NCBI GenBank assembly: GCA_001898935.1
Contig: MKVT01000006.1
Coordinates: forward strand, 99,660 to 163,659
Origin: Paludibacter sp. 47-17
GTDB taxonomy: Bacteria; Bacteroidota; Bacteroidia; Bacteroidales; Paludibacteraceae
Length of the DNA stretch: 64,000 nt
Direction: 5' to 3'
The notes below the pieces were generated by a model, which was given only the letters and a program-made list of their open reading frames with translations, ran no database searches and was not told where the DNA came from. Shown piece after piece: positions 16,884-25,843 of the stretch; the stretch's first letter is position 1, and each line of letters opens with the position of its first letter. The translations under genes were made by a program, and so were the position numbers.

Positions 16884-19070
16884 TTATGACGTCTGCATCT
16901 GCGACGATACTAACTCAAAATAGTGTCCTTTTTTCTCCATAAGGGTTTCGTGGGTACCAATTTCTACGATAAAACCTTTATCAAGCACCACTATTTGGTC
17001 GGCATTGCGGATAGTGCTGAGGCGGTGGGCTATTACTACCACCGTACGGTGTTCAAAAGCGTTATTTAGTGCATCCACAATTTTTCGTTCGTTGATGGTA
17101 TCCAAGGCATTAGTAGCTTCATCTAAAAACAAAAATTTGGGGTCTTTATATAAAGCTCGTGCTATTAATAAACGCTGTTTCTGCCCACCACTTAAGCCTC
17201 GTCCTGTTTCCCCGATAACAGTTTCAAAACCTTTGGGCATCGCGTTAATTTCATCTTCTATTTGGGTTATACGGCAAACTTCACGAAGTCGGTCGTAATC
17301 AATGCGCTCTGCGTCCAGCACGATATTATTTAGAATAGTGTCGCTGAACATTTTTCCGTCTTGCATTACTACACCGCACATATCCCGCCAATTACGCAGA
17401 TTAATGGCATTCACGTTCATCGTGTCCATTTTTATCTCGCCGTAACTGGGCTTGTATAGCCGAACTAAAAGTTTCAGCAAGGTTGATTTTCCACTTCCGC
17501 TTCCACCCACAATCGCAGTAATTTTATTTTCCGGGATTTGCAGGTAAATATTTCGCAAGACCAACGGCGAGTTTTGGGTATATTGAAAATGGACATTCTC
17601 CAACCTGATGGTTTTCTTTTCTGGCAAGATGGTTGTGCTTCCGATAGACAGCAGTTCTTCTTCGTCTTCGAGCTGGCGGATTTCATTGATGCGCAGAAAA
17701 CTGATTTTAGCATATTGTGCCGAAACAACGAAGTTTTTAAACTGCACTAACGGCCCGTTAAGCATTCCGATGATAAACTGGGTAGATATCATTACCCCGA
17801 AGGTAATATCGCCTTTTATTACCGCCATAGCACAGAAAAACACGATAGCCATATTTTTTATGCTCTCCACAAACTGTGCTCCTAAATTTTGTGCATTCGT
17901 AACTGCTAAAACCCGCTTATTTACATGATACAAACGTGCCTGAATTTCTTCCCATTTCCATCGGCGGTGTTTTTCGTAATTGTAAATCTTGATATCCTGG
18001 ATGGCTGAAACGGTTTCCACCCAGTAACTCTGATTCTTTGAAAGCAGTTCAAAATATTCCCAGTCTAACTTTTTGCGAATGCTTAAAAACAGCAACACCC
18101 AGCAAACGTACAAGATAGAACCAGCTAAGAAAATGTAAAATATAACAGCATTGTAAATCAAGAGTATGACAGCAAAAACGACAAACGTGAGTATGGAAAA
18201 TATCAAAGCCAGCGAATTATTCATAATAAAACTCCGGATACGTTCGTGGTCTTGCGCCCGCTGAAGAATATCGCCCAACAGTTTATTTTCAAAAAAAGTT
18301 ACAGGCAGTTTCATCAGCTTTATCAGGTAATCTGAAATAAGGGCGATGTTTACCCGTGCTGTGATGTGGAGCAAGATCCAATCTCGTAAGACATTGAAAA
18401 TCATTACACTCAACAAGATGCTGATATTGCCAATCAGCACCATATTGATAAACTTCACATCCGAAGTTTTGATACCCACATCTATTACCGCTTTGGAAAT
18501 AAAGGGCAGTATTCCCTGCAAGGCGGTAACAACGAGCATAATAACGAATATCAGCCCGAAATTGCTCTTGTAGGGAAAGAAATATTTCAGAATGCTCGAA
18601 AAACTATTCTTTTTCTGCTCCCGTTCGGCTTTACTGTCTTTGAAATCGGCAGTGGGTTCTACAGCAAGCAGTACACCTTGATTTTCGCCTTTCTGATACC
18701 AGCCTCGCTTAAATTCCTCGTGGCTGTACTTGATGCGTCCTTTTGCAGGATCGGAAACCCAGATATGTTTTTTATCGGAATGATACACCACGATGAAGTG
18801 GCTGTCTTTCCAAAACACGATAGCCGGAAAGGGAATGCTGTTTACCACATCGTCAATAGTACACTTGATAGCAAGCGTACGAAGCCCGATGCTTTCGGCT
18901 CCGGTGCTGAGGTCGAGTAGCGATACGCCTTCTTTAGTAATGCCGCAGCGATCACGCATAAACTGTAAAGAATAAAACTTGCCGAAATGTTTGGCTATAA
19001 TTTTAAGTGAAGCCGGTCCGCAGTCTTGCGAATCCATCTGGTATTCTACAGGGAAACGATGTAAGAGCAT
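16884..19070 (-). CDS. Peptidase-containing ABC exporter (C39 family, bacteriocin type)
   Basis: A 728-residue PCAT. The N-terminal C39 peptidase (1-140) has catalytic Cys in QMDSQDCGPASLKIIAKHFG and His in SHFIVVYHSDKKHIWVSD, so it should cut after a double-glycine leader. Six membrane helices follow (about 165-450). The nucleotide-binding domain comes next, with Walker A IVGGSGSGKSTLLK, signature LSGGQKQRLLIARAL and Walker B FLFLDEATNALD. It processes and exports a leader peptide with the HlyD gene 3 bases upstream and TolC at 26.8-28.2 kb. The clear candidate substrate is the double-glycine-leader protein at 23122-23667. Confidence 0.96.
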   Translation of the reverse strand: MLLHRFPVEYQMDSQDCGPASLKIIAKHFGKFYSLQFMRDRCGITKEGVSLLDLSTGAESIGLRTLAIKCTIDDVVNSIPFPAIVFWKDSHFIVVYHSDKKHIWVSDPAKGRIKYSHEEFKRGWYQKGENQGVLLAVEPTADFKDSKAEREQKKNSFSSILKYFFPYKSNFGLIFVIMLVVTALQGILPFISKAVIDVGIKTSDVKFINMVLIGNISILLSVMIFNVLRDWILLHITARVNIALISDYLIKLMKLPVTFFENKLLGDILQRAQDHERIRSFIMNNSLALIFSILTFVVFAVILLIYNAVIFYIFLAGSILYVCWVLLFLSIRKKLDWEYFELLSKNQSYWVETVSAIQDIKIYNYEKHRRWKWEEIQARLYHVNKRVLAVTNAQNLGAQFVESIKNMAIVFFCAMAVIKGDITFGVMISTQFIIGMLNGPLVQFKNFVVSAQYAKISFLRINEIRQLEDEEELLSIGSTTILPEKKTIRLENVHFQYTQNSPLVLRNIYLQIPENKITAIVGGSGSGKSTLLKLLVRLYKPSYGEIKMDTMNVNAINLRNWRDMCGVVMQDGKMFSDTILNNIVLDAERIDYDRLREVCRITQIEDEINAMPKGFETVIGETGRGLSGGQKQRLLIARALYKDPKFLFLDEATNALDTINERKIVDALNNAFEHRTVVVIAHRLSTIRNADQIVVLDKGFIVEIGTHETLMEKKGHYFELVSSQMQTS

Positions 19071-19073
19071 ATT

Positions 19074-20459
19074 CTATTTTTCTCCTTTAGATTTTAAATT
19101 ATCAAACAGTCTTTCGATAAGCCGTTTGCGCTTGGTGATGATTTCGGCGGTACCTTTACTTTCAAAGTCAAGAGGAAGTGTTTTGCCAAAATTTGTAACC
19201 GTACCTTCCGGAAAAGAAATTACAACTAAATAGGCATCTACATCTCCATTTGAGGTTTTCAATCTATTTGTAACCCTAGACACGGATTTAACGATACCTT
19301 TCAGTAGTCCGTATTCATCGTAAGGATAGTTATTAATTTTCACATTAGCAGTTTGCCCTACTTCTACTTTTCCGGCGCCGAATGATGGAATCATTACTTC
19401 ACCCAAGATGTTATTTTTATCAGGAATAATAGAGAAAAGTTCCTGTCCCGCTTGTACAAAACTATTGTCCCGCCAGAAACCGAGATATTCTAATTCACCC
19501 TCTATGGGCGCATATTGTAAGTAACGTTCTTTCCATAGATTTATGGAGTTTTCCAATTCGTTTTTTCGTGTGATATAATCAGAATAAGCTTTTTCTTTGG
19601 CCTCGGTTTCTTCTAAAAGAGTGCGTTGTATTTCCAAATGATTGCGGGCAACTTCCGACTGTTTCATTTGCTGGCTGCTTTGTAAATTTAATCGGGCTTC
19701 CTGAAGAGATAGATGAGTATTTTGCTGCTGTTTGTATTCTTGTTCACTAATGCCTTTCGCTGCAAGTAAGACACTATCTTTTTGTAACTGATCAGCGGAA
19801 ACATGAAGAATCTGATTTTTAAGTTGCACTTCATTATTCAAATTCGCAACAACAGCCTCATCTGATTGGATTTGCTGGCGGAGGTTTTGCCGCATAGTGG
19901 TATAAATATCTGATGAGACCAATCGTTTATATTGAAAAAAAGCAAGAAGGAAAGCATTGTAGGAAGAACTGACTTCACCAAGTATCAGTGTGTTTGGCAA
20001 AGATATTTTAGCGGATAAATTCCTGTTTAAACGATTGAGTACGGTGTCCACCAACAGGATATGTTTATAGTCAGCTCCGCTTTCCATGTAAGCAATCACA
20101 TCCCCTTTTTGTAGTTGTGTTTTATTACTTTGAAGGAGGGTAATGCGTCCGTTGCCGTTTGCAACCAAGCGAACAGGAGCCGTTGTAGCTGTCACAGATA
20201 TTTGCCCATCGACTGTATCGGGATATTGTATCAGAAAACCCAGCAGAATAATTATACCCATTAAAATGCCTACACAAAGGACTACCCATTTAGTCCAATA
20301 AGTAGGCATTCGATCTATAATAGCTTGTACTTCTTCCGACTTCTGACTTAAATCGTCATGTTTATTTGGTTCTTCTACTTGATTTTCCGGTATTACAGCC
20401 GGTAGAGATGAGTGTATGGGAGTGTCTTGCTTGTTTTTATTGTATTCGTTGCTTATCAT
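19074..20459 (-). CDS. HlyD-family periplasmic adaptor of the exporter
   Basis: A 461-residue membrane fusion protein with one N-terminal membrane helix (about residues 67-88, WVVLCVGILMGIIILLGFLI). A beta-barrel/lipoyl start (ISVTATTAPVRLVANGNGRI), a long coiled-coil hairpin (about 165-310, rich in Gln, Leu and Lys) and a C-terminal barrel (AGKVEVGQTANVKINNYPYD) follow. It links the C39 exporter to the TolC-type outer-membrane channel. It overlaps the glycosyltransferase upstream by four bases and precedes the exporter by 3, so they form one unit. Confidence 0.94.
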   Translation of the reverse strand: MISNEYNKNKQDTPIHSSLPAVIPENQVEEPNKHDDLSQKSEEVQAIIDRMPTYWTKWVVLCVGILMGIIILLGFLIQYPDTVDGQISVTATTAPVRLVANGNGRITLLQSNKTQLQKGDVIAYMESGADYKHILLVDTVLNRLNRNLSAKISLPNTLILGEVSSSYNAFLLAFFQYKRLVSSDIYTTMRQNLRQQIQSDEAVVANLNNEVQLKNQILHVSADQLQKDSVLLAAKGISEQEYKQQQNTHLSLQEARLNLQSSQQMKQSEVARNHLEIQRTLLEETEAKEKAYSDYITRKNELENSINLWKERYLQYAPIEGELEYLGFWRDNSFVQAGQELFSIIPDKNNILGEVMIPSFGAGKVEVGQTANVKINNYPYDEYGLLKGIVKSVSRVTNRLKTSNGDVDAYLVVISFPEGTVTNFGKTLPLDFESKGTAEIITKRKRLIERLFDNLKSKGEK

Positions 20460-21130
20460 TTGTTATTGGCACTTTTTCTAAATTTGTTTGCTACATAATG
20501 GATTACTCCTAACCGGTTATCGGTCTGTCTGAAATGATTGGTAATCATCCCTGATATTTCATTATTTGAACGAGTAACATCGGAGTAGCCAAAATCTTTT
20601 TGAATGGAAATGAAAGGATAGATAGTCATTTTATCTTTGGTTATAACTGATAAAACACCATCGGCAGTATCCGAGTCTTTGAAATCATAATCCAGTATTT
20701 TCTGAAAAAGCGGTTTGAAGACAACAATAAACTGTGTACACCAAAACCAATCTACCCAGTATCGATTAGTATCAACAGGTACGGCATTACCAAATCCCCC
20801 AATACCACCCGAAAGTAAATCAGGACATTGTTTATTAGCTTCAATAATATTGGTAAAAAAATATTCTTGACAGTAAAACGGAGTAAAGATGTGGTCATCT
20901 TCGCAGATAATCATAATATCATCATCCCGCTCTATGGCTGTTTGTACTGCTTTTACCATGCTTTGCCACAGCCCAACTGCTCCAATAGAATGCTCTACAG
21001 CTTCTATCCATTCAATTTCAAATTCCGGTTTATCAAGAAATTGCTCTTCTATGTGTTTTCGCCGTTCTCTGCGGTCTTTGAGATTAATGATATATACAGG
21101 AAGGTAGAAATCATTTAAATTATCAGCCAT
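20456..21130 (-). CDS. Glycosyltransferase family 25-like protein
   Basis: About 224 residues, beginning FYLPVYIINLKDRRERRKHI, the typical INL-x-R-R start of GT25 (LPS and collagen-type galactosyltransferases). An acidic IMIICEDDHIFTPFY follows, matching the catalytic ED-D motif. The start at 21130 (ATGGCTGA overlapping the upstream stop by 8 bases) is more economical than the upstream ATG at 21151. It is coupled to the GT4 gene before it and the HlyD gene after it. The acceptor is unknown; location in an export cluster suggests the exported protein or a linked glycan. Confidence 0.78.
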   Translation of the reverse strand: MADNLNDFYLPVYIINLKDRRERRKHIEEQFLDKPEFEIEWIEAVEHSIGAVGLWQSMVKAVQTAIERDDDIMIICEDDHIFTPFYCQEYFFTNIIEANKQCPDLLSGGIGGFGNAVPVDTNRYWVDWFWCTQFIVVFKPLFQKILDYDFKDSDTADGVLSVITKDKMTIYPFISIQKDFGYSDVTRSNNEISGMITNHFRQTDNRLGVIHYVANKFRKSANNK

Positions 21131-22223
21131 TTTTCTTTTTATAGTTTTCAACTGTATCCTCTAAAATTTTATTTACTTTCTCACTCCAGACATCCCAGTT
21201 CAGTCTCGTTTCATACTCATGACGAGATGATGCCCGAAGTTTCAGATAACTTTCCTTATCACTAAATACTGTCTTTATTTTTTCAGCGTAATCTTCCGCC
21301 GTAGCCAGGGGGGGAAGTAAAAATCCGTTTTTACCTTCACGAACAGGCTGACTTACTCCACCCACATCAGCTGCTATACTTGGCACACCATAAGCAGAGG
21401 CTTCACAGAATACGATGCCGAAAGGTTCAAATTTTGTCGGCAGGATAAGAAAATGCGATTTTCTTAAAATCTGCCCCAGTTTGTCTAAATCTTCTTTTTT
21501 AGATTTATCTAAATGAGGAATAATAATCAAATCATTATCAACTTCTAATTTATATTCCGGAGTTGAACCTATAATTGTTAAAGTGCACCTTATTTCCTCT
21601 TGCTTCAGTAAGCGATAGACATCTAAAACTTTAACACCGCCTTTTCGTTGCCATTCTTTTCCGATATAAACTAAATTACAAGCATCTGTACGGATGTCAA
21701 TCTCATATTCTGATAGAGCTGGAATATTTGCCCCAAATTCAACAACATGGGTTTTTTCTTTTTTACAAGAATAATCATTAACAGCACTTTCTTTAGCCCA
21801 ATTTGAAGAAAAAATAACACTATCTGCGTTTTCTATCATCTTCCTTTCAATTTCATCAGCCGTTTCTTCAAATTCCTTTGATGGTAAGGACATATTATCC
21901 TTAAATAAGCGAAAAGTAGTATCTCCTATATAAATTATCGGTATACTTACATCCAAGTATGCCCCCAAAAAGTAGTCTCGGACAATTACGACATCAAAAT
22001 TATATCTGTTTATCCTTTCTGAGAGAATACTGCCATATAGCTGAGCGTAAAACTCGGGATAGTATTCTACCTTGGAACGATAAGCATAAGATTGGGAAAC
22101 CACATTATCCCCAATCCATTCTACTGTGTTTTGTTTAGCTAAGAAAGCTGTCATATGATATAAAGTGCCTGACCAACTCTTTATATCAAATGGATTTAAG
22201 TATGATAGGAAACAAATATCCAT
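21123..22223 (-). CDS. Glycosyltransferase family 4 (GT-B fold)
   Basis: A 366-residue retaining glycosyltransferase. The N-terminal half carries a YLNPFDIKSWSGTLYHM donor-domain start, and the C-terminal half carries LVYIGKEWQRKGGVKVLDVY and the family motif PTKFEPFGIVFCEASAYGVP. The E-x7-E pair (E in KFEPFG and E in FCEAS) is present. It begins a second minus-strand unit (GT4-GT25-HlyD-exporter), separated from the precursor unit by a terminator and about 210 bases without a recognisable promoter. Confidence 0.88.
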   Translation of the reverse strand: MDICFLSYLNPFDIKSWSGTLYHMTAFLAKQNTVEWIGDNVVSQSYAYRSKVEYYPEFYAQLYGSILSERINRYNFDVVIVRDYFLGAYLDVSIPIIYIGDTTFRLFKDNMSLPSKEFEETADEIERKMIENADSVIFSSNWAKESAVNDYSCKKEKTHVVEFGANIPALSEYEIDIRTDACNLVYIGKEWQRKGGVKVLDVYRLLKQEEIRCTLTIIGSTPEYKLEVDNDLIIIPHLDKSKKEDLDKLGQILRKSHFLILPTKFEPFGIVFCEASAYGVPSIAADVGGVSQPVREGKNGFLLPPLATAEDYAEKIKTVFSDKESYLKLRASSRHEYETRLNWDVWSEKVNKILEDTVENYKKKNG

Positions 22224-22437
22224 AGTTCAAATTATTCTAAAGCAAAAATTAAACACTCTAATAATCTTAGGTATTAGTCTTGGTTAAAACATAAATATAT
22301 GTTTGCCAAAAGAGTCATTTTTGTTCAAACCGTCTTGTAAGATTAGATTGCTTTTTAGATGAAAACTACAACACAAAACTTATATTCCAATGCACTACTG
22401 GTTAATATTTAATCTTATAGTTGGATGTTTTTTAAAA

Positions 22438-22471
22438 GCATTGAGAGAAAACAAAAATTCTCCCTCAATGC
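22438..22471 (-). terminator. Terminator between the precursor unit and the exporter unit
   Basis: Inverted repeat GCATTGAG (22438-22445) and CTCAATGC (22464-22471), with inner GAA/TTC pairing, followed on the minus strand by TTTTAAAAAA. It lies 14 bases after the stop of the 208-residue gene. The rest of 22224-22437 is AT-rich and shows no TAnnTTTG box or small ORF that I can support. Confidence 0.7.
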
Positions 22472-22484
22472 GATTGTTGCAAAT

Positions 22485-23111
22485 CTACTCTTTTAGATAA
22501 CCTCCATCAATATTCACTCCATCATAAAAATACTCGAAAGCTATTTTCATCGTTTTCATTTCTTCGGGATAAGTATCTATATTCAATTTTAACAAACGGT
22601 TATATTCTGTTTCTAACTGCTTGCTTTTAACCGGATTAGACCAGTAAAATTGCCAAAATTGCATTTGGTGTCCTTTACGAAGTTTAGAGATAGCCACGAG
22701 AATACCATCCATTCTGCGCCACATTATTCTGTGTAATAATACTTTGAAGTAATTTGGAGCGTCTGCATCTAGTTTTCCACCTACAGCAATGTTGACTATT
22801 TTCTTACAATATATACTGTCTTTTATCAGGGTTACTTTACCATCTAAGGCATCTATTTGCTTTTGGGCAAGATTATACATCGTTAAGTCATAATTATTTT
22901 TCGAACTATACTGATATGTCATTATAAACTCATTCCATGTATTTGGGAAAGCATCAAAAAATGCTTTTTGTCGTTCTAAAGTGTTCGGATTATTAACTAG
23001 CTCTCTAAAAGATGTGTTTAATTTTGCCGTATCTATGGGAAAGGTTTGTGACTTTACATTAGCGGTTACTGATACTATAAAAATTATCAGAAATAACATT
23101 TTATTTTTCAT
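22485..23111 (-). CDS. Sec-secreted protein of unknown family, candidate immunity partner
   Basis: A 208-residue protein with a clear signal peptide (KNKMLFLIIFIVSVTANVKS, cleavage about residue 22). The rest is an all-helical-looking mature part with PNTLERQKAFFDAFPNTWNE, a KKIVNIAVGGKLDADAPNYF segment and a C-terminal FYDGVNIDGGYLKE. I do not recognise a named family. From memory, Bacteroidetes genomes hold small proteins with the same FP..w.eF and GK.dADa pattern next to secreted genes. It starts 10 bases after the double-glycine-leader gene and ends at a terminator, so the two form a pair; a periplasmic immunity role is an inference from this arrangement. Confidence 0.72.
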   Translation of the reverse strand: MKNKMLFLIIFIVSVTANVKSQTFPIDTAKLNTSFRELVNNPNTLERQKAFFDAFPNTWNEFIMTYQYSSKNNYDLTMYNLAQKQIDALDGKVTLIKDSIYCKKIVNIAVGGKLDADAPNYFKVLLHRIMWRRMDGILVAISKLRKGHQMQFWQFYWSNPVKSKQLETEYNRLLKLNIDTYPEEMKTMKIAFEYFYDGVNIDGGYLKE

Positions 23112-23121
23112 AATAACCTCC

Positions 23122-23667
23122 CTAAGCTGATATTTGCATTGTTATTCCGCTACTCCCATAAGAACCTAGAAAATTTCTAAGTTGATCCATCATATTCTTG
23201 CTTCCAGTTACTGTAGATTCTCCTGTTGTTGAGTTGTAATACCCAGTAGTTCCCGGTAGCAGACACCCTGTTGTATCATCACCAGTATTTCCTAAGTGTA
23301 TTTTAATATTTGTACGTCCTTCCACTCCAGTTACCTCATAATAACCAGTTTGCCCATTAAAAGTGCTCGGGACAACATTATATGTTCCATATTTAATGGC
23401 TGTGTCAGAATTTTCGACAGTACTCCTATCATAATCTACAGTAGGTTCTAAAAACATACCAGACATAGATGATATGACATTTCCGTTATCATCATAAGCA
23501 GTTGCTAAGAAATAACTCATTGTCGAGTTATCTCCATAAAAAGACCGATTCACAGTTATTTTCACTGTTCCTCCTCCAATAAATGAGCTTTGTACCTCTT
23601 CGCTTAACACCGGCATTTTTTTTGCCAATTCAGTTAAACTTTCTACTGTTACTTTTCTTCTTTTCAT
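23122..23667 (-). CDS. Double-glycine-leader protein with DUF5675-like cargo domain
   Basis: A 181-residue protein. The first 32 residues form a leader (LTELAKKMPVLSEEV, ending SSFIGG at 29-32... cut after G32) of the kind removed by C39 exporters. The remaining 149 residues are much larger than usual peptide cores. They resemble DUF5675: beta strands, a GTYNVVP segment (94-100), GRTNIKIHLGN (117-127) with H124, DDTTGCLLPG (130-139) with C135, and a C-terminal helix before an ITMQIS strand. The H and T-G-C spacing recalls YkuD-type cysteine active sites. There is one cysteine in the whole protein, so lanthionine rings are impossible within it. Many Ser/Thr residues could accept sugars. Confidence 0.85.
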   Translation of the reverse strand: MKRRKVTVESLTELAKKMPVLSEEVQSSFIGGGTVKITVNRSFYGDNSTMSYFLATAYDDNGNVISSMSGMFLEPTVDYDRSTVENSDTAIKYGTYNVVPSTFNGQTGYYEVTGVEGRTNIKIHLGNTGDDTTGCLLPGTTGYYNSTTGESTVTGSKNMMDQLRNFLGSYGSSGITMQISA

Positions 23668-23701
23668 AAGAATTGATTCTAATAATTAATAAATTGATTT
23701 T

Positions 23702-24568
23702 TCAAGCTAATTCTAACTTGTTTTTATTTGTAATTAATATTTTTTGTAGGATTTGTAGCATTCCGCTAAAGCTAATTAACTCTTTTTCTTGAAGCTTGAT
23801 TAAAACATTGAAGCATTCTTCAAATTCCGGATAATTGTCTTTATTTCTGTCTAAAAGCCAATTAAGCGTTTCAAGCAATATTTGCTCAGTAGTGGCTTTT
23901 TGCTCATTTCTTTTTTGATTAGTAACCTGCGTTTCTGAAATTCTATAGTACAGCAATGGTTGGTTTTCGATATAAAACACACCGCCTAATTTTGCAATTT
24001 CAGTCCATAGTTTCATATCTTCGGCAGATGCATAGTTTTCGTATTGCAGGTGATTCTCCTTCCAAAAATCCTTTTGTACAAGTGCTGTAGGATGAAACAT
24101 AAAATTTCCTTTTAGAAATTGTAGCAAGGGATATTCAACTAATCCACTTATACTTCCAGCAATGTTTCCGGGAGGTATGTCCTTCCCAAAATGCTGCATC
24201 CATGTGCCACACACCGTAATGCTCTGTTCCGCTTCCATTATTGCATGCTGGATTTTCAACCTGTCAGGGTGCATAATATCATCGGCATCCATACGGGCTA
24301 TATATTTGCCTTGCGCTGCATCCATCCCAAGATTAAGCGAAGCGATAAAATCATGCCTATTTTTCAATAACACAATTCGTTTGTCATTGTAAGCGCGAAT
24401 AATATCGCATGTAGTATCTGTAGAGCCATCATCCACAATGATACACTCAAAATCTGTGAATGACTGACACATAATACTGTCTATAGCATCTCTGATATAC
24501 ATTGCTGCATTGTATGCCGGCATTACAATGGAGATAGTTGGTGTTTGCTTGTTATTATCTTCTGTCAT
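23702..24568 (-). CDS. Glycosyltransferase family 2
   Basis: A 288-residue inverting GT-A glycosyltransferase. It has the start ISIVMPAYNAAMYIRDAIDS, FECIIVDDGSTDTTCDIIRA for nucleotide binding, and the metal-binding ARMDADDIMHPDRL. A C-terminal helical extension of about 60 residues follows the catalytic domain. It lies 9 bases after the upstream GT and 34 bases before the leader-protein gene on the same strand. The donor and acceptor are not predictable; the exported protein is the nearest candidate acceptor. Confidence 0.92.
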   Translation of the reverse strand: MTEDNNKQTPTISIVMPAYNAAMYIRDAIDSIMCQSFTDFECIIVDDGSTDTTCDIIRAYNDKRIVLLKNRHDFIASLNLGMDAAQGKYIARMDADDIMHPDRLKIQHAIMEAEQSITVCGTWMQHFGKDIPPGNIAGSISGLVEYPLLQFLKGNFMFHPTALVQKDFWKENHLQYENYASAEDMKLWTEIAKLGGVFYIENQPLLYYRISETQVTNQKRNEQKATTEQILLETLNWLLDRNKDNYPEFEECFNVLIKLQEKELISFSGMLQILQKILITNKNKLELA

Positions 24569-24577
24569 TACTGCATT

Positions 24578-25837
24578 TTATCTCTGGTTTAACTCTCTAT
24601 AGACTTCGACGGTTCTGTTTACCATCAGTTCGAGATTTAATTTCTCCTCATACAGTTTCCGGACATTTTTACTCAATATCTTTCTCAAATTTACATCCCT
24701 TATTAAGCGCATTAATTGGGCTGCCATCATTTCTACATCTACAGAAAGTCCTAATACGGGAGAGAACTTCGTTTGTACTTTTAGAGCATTTACTTCATCT
24801 GTAAACATCTCGTCTAAGCCATCAATAGCCGTTGTTATGATCGGTAAGCCGAACATAGCCATTTCTATTGCCACATAACTGGCTTGCTCTTGCAACGATG
24901 CAATTATTCCTATATCGCATGTTACATAAAGTTCTTTTAATTCATCAAAAGGAATTCGCCCTTTTACATCAACTTCCAAATCAGGGAAATCCAGTTTCAA
25001 TTTATTTCGAAACTGCGGATGGCAAGTTCCGGCAATGGTCAGTGAAACTTTGAAACCTTGCTGCTGCACCAAACGAAAGGCTTTTAGAATATACATAATA
25101 CCCTTGCTCTCACTTACTACACCCACGAATAGACAGTGAAATTTATCCTTCGGCGTTTTATCTTTTCGTGTCTTTACTAACAAATTGGAATCATTTATCC
25201 CATTAGGGACAACGCGTATATTATCAGAATAATCATGTATGCAGCTTTTTAGGAAATCTACAGCACAGTTGGTTACACATATTAGTGCATCGGGTGCCGT
25301 GTAGGATTGCATTTCACAATTATTGTTTACATAAATCTCAGAGGTTGGCTTTTCTGCATTTTCAGCATTACCGTAAGTTAACTCATAGAGTTTGTTGAAA
25401 AGTTTCTTATTGCTATCATACAGTCCTTTCCATGGAATGCAGTGAAGGTGAGTGATTATCTTGCAGCTAGTCAGTTCGCGGATATATACCGCCAAATCTA
25501 TCAAATTAAGCGTATGTAAGTGGATAATGCAATTTTCTTTTCCTTCAAATAGATGTTTGGTAAGCCTATAAACCTGTTCGTTGTATTTCCGTATCCAGAA
25601 ACGCTCAGCTATTATTGTGTTATACAGCTGCGGCATCGGGATGCTGTATTTGATATAATAATCAATCTTTTCTTCTTTAGGAAAAAGCAGCATGTCGTCA
25701 TTCCTAAGGTGTATCCAATGCACATATATCTCCGCAATATCCCGAAGTCCGCTAATCAGCGTATTTACATACCTGTCCACGCCGGAAGTATTAGAAGCTT
25801 GGGACATATCGAAAAGATATAGATTGATATTTGACAT
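24578..25837 (-). CDS. TIGR04157-like glycosyltransferase of Bacteroidetes RiPP-type clusters
   Basis: A 419-residue GT-B glycosyltransferase. The N-terminus NLYLFDMSQASNTSGVDRYV and the C-terminal CLFVGVVSESKGIMYILKAF and ASYVAIEMAMFGLPIITTAI segments fit the glycosyltransferase family that accompanies leader-peptide maturation clusters in the CFB group (TIGR04157, by memory). It lies 6 bases after the LanC-like gene and 9 before the GT2 gene. No radical SAM enzyme, often found with this family, is present in the window. Confidence 0.82.
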   Translation of the reverse strand: MSNINLYLFDMSQASNTSGVDRYVNTLISGLRDIAEIYVHWIHLRNDDMLLFPKEEKIDYYIKYSIPMPQLYNTIIAERFWIRKYNEQVYRLTKHLFEGKENCIIHLHTLNLIDLAVYIRELTSCKIITHLHCIPWKGLYDSNKKLFNKLYELTYGNAENAEKPTSEIYVNNNCEMQSYTAPDALICVTNCAVDFLKSCIHDYSDNIRVVPNGINDSNLLVKTRKDKTPKDKFHCLFVGVVSESKGIMYILKAFRLVQQQGFKVSLTIAGTCHPQFRNKLKLDFPDLEVDVKGRIPFDELKELYVTCDIGIIASLQEQASYVAIEMAMFGLPIITTAIDGLDEMFTDEVNALKVQTKFSPVLGLSVDVEMMAAQLMRLIRDVNLRKILSKNVRKLYEEKLNLELMVNRTVEVYRELNQR

Positions 25838-25843
25838 AATATA

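Noticed and set aside
22224..22437. A small leader-peptide gene in the gap before the GT4 gene
   Set aside because: I read both strands and found no short frame with a double-glycine leader; the gap is AT-rich and unstructured apart from the terminator.
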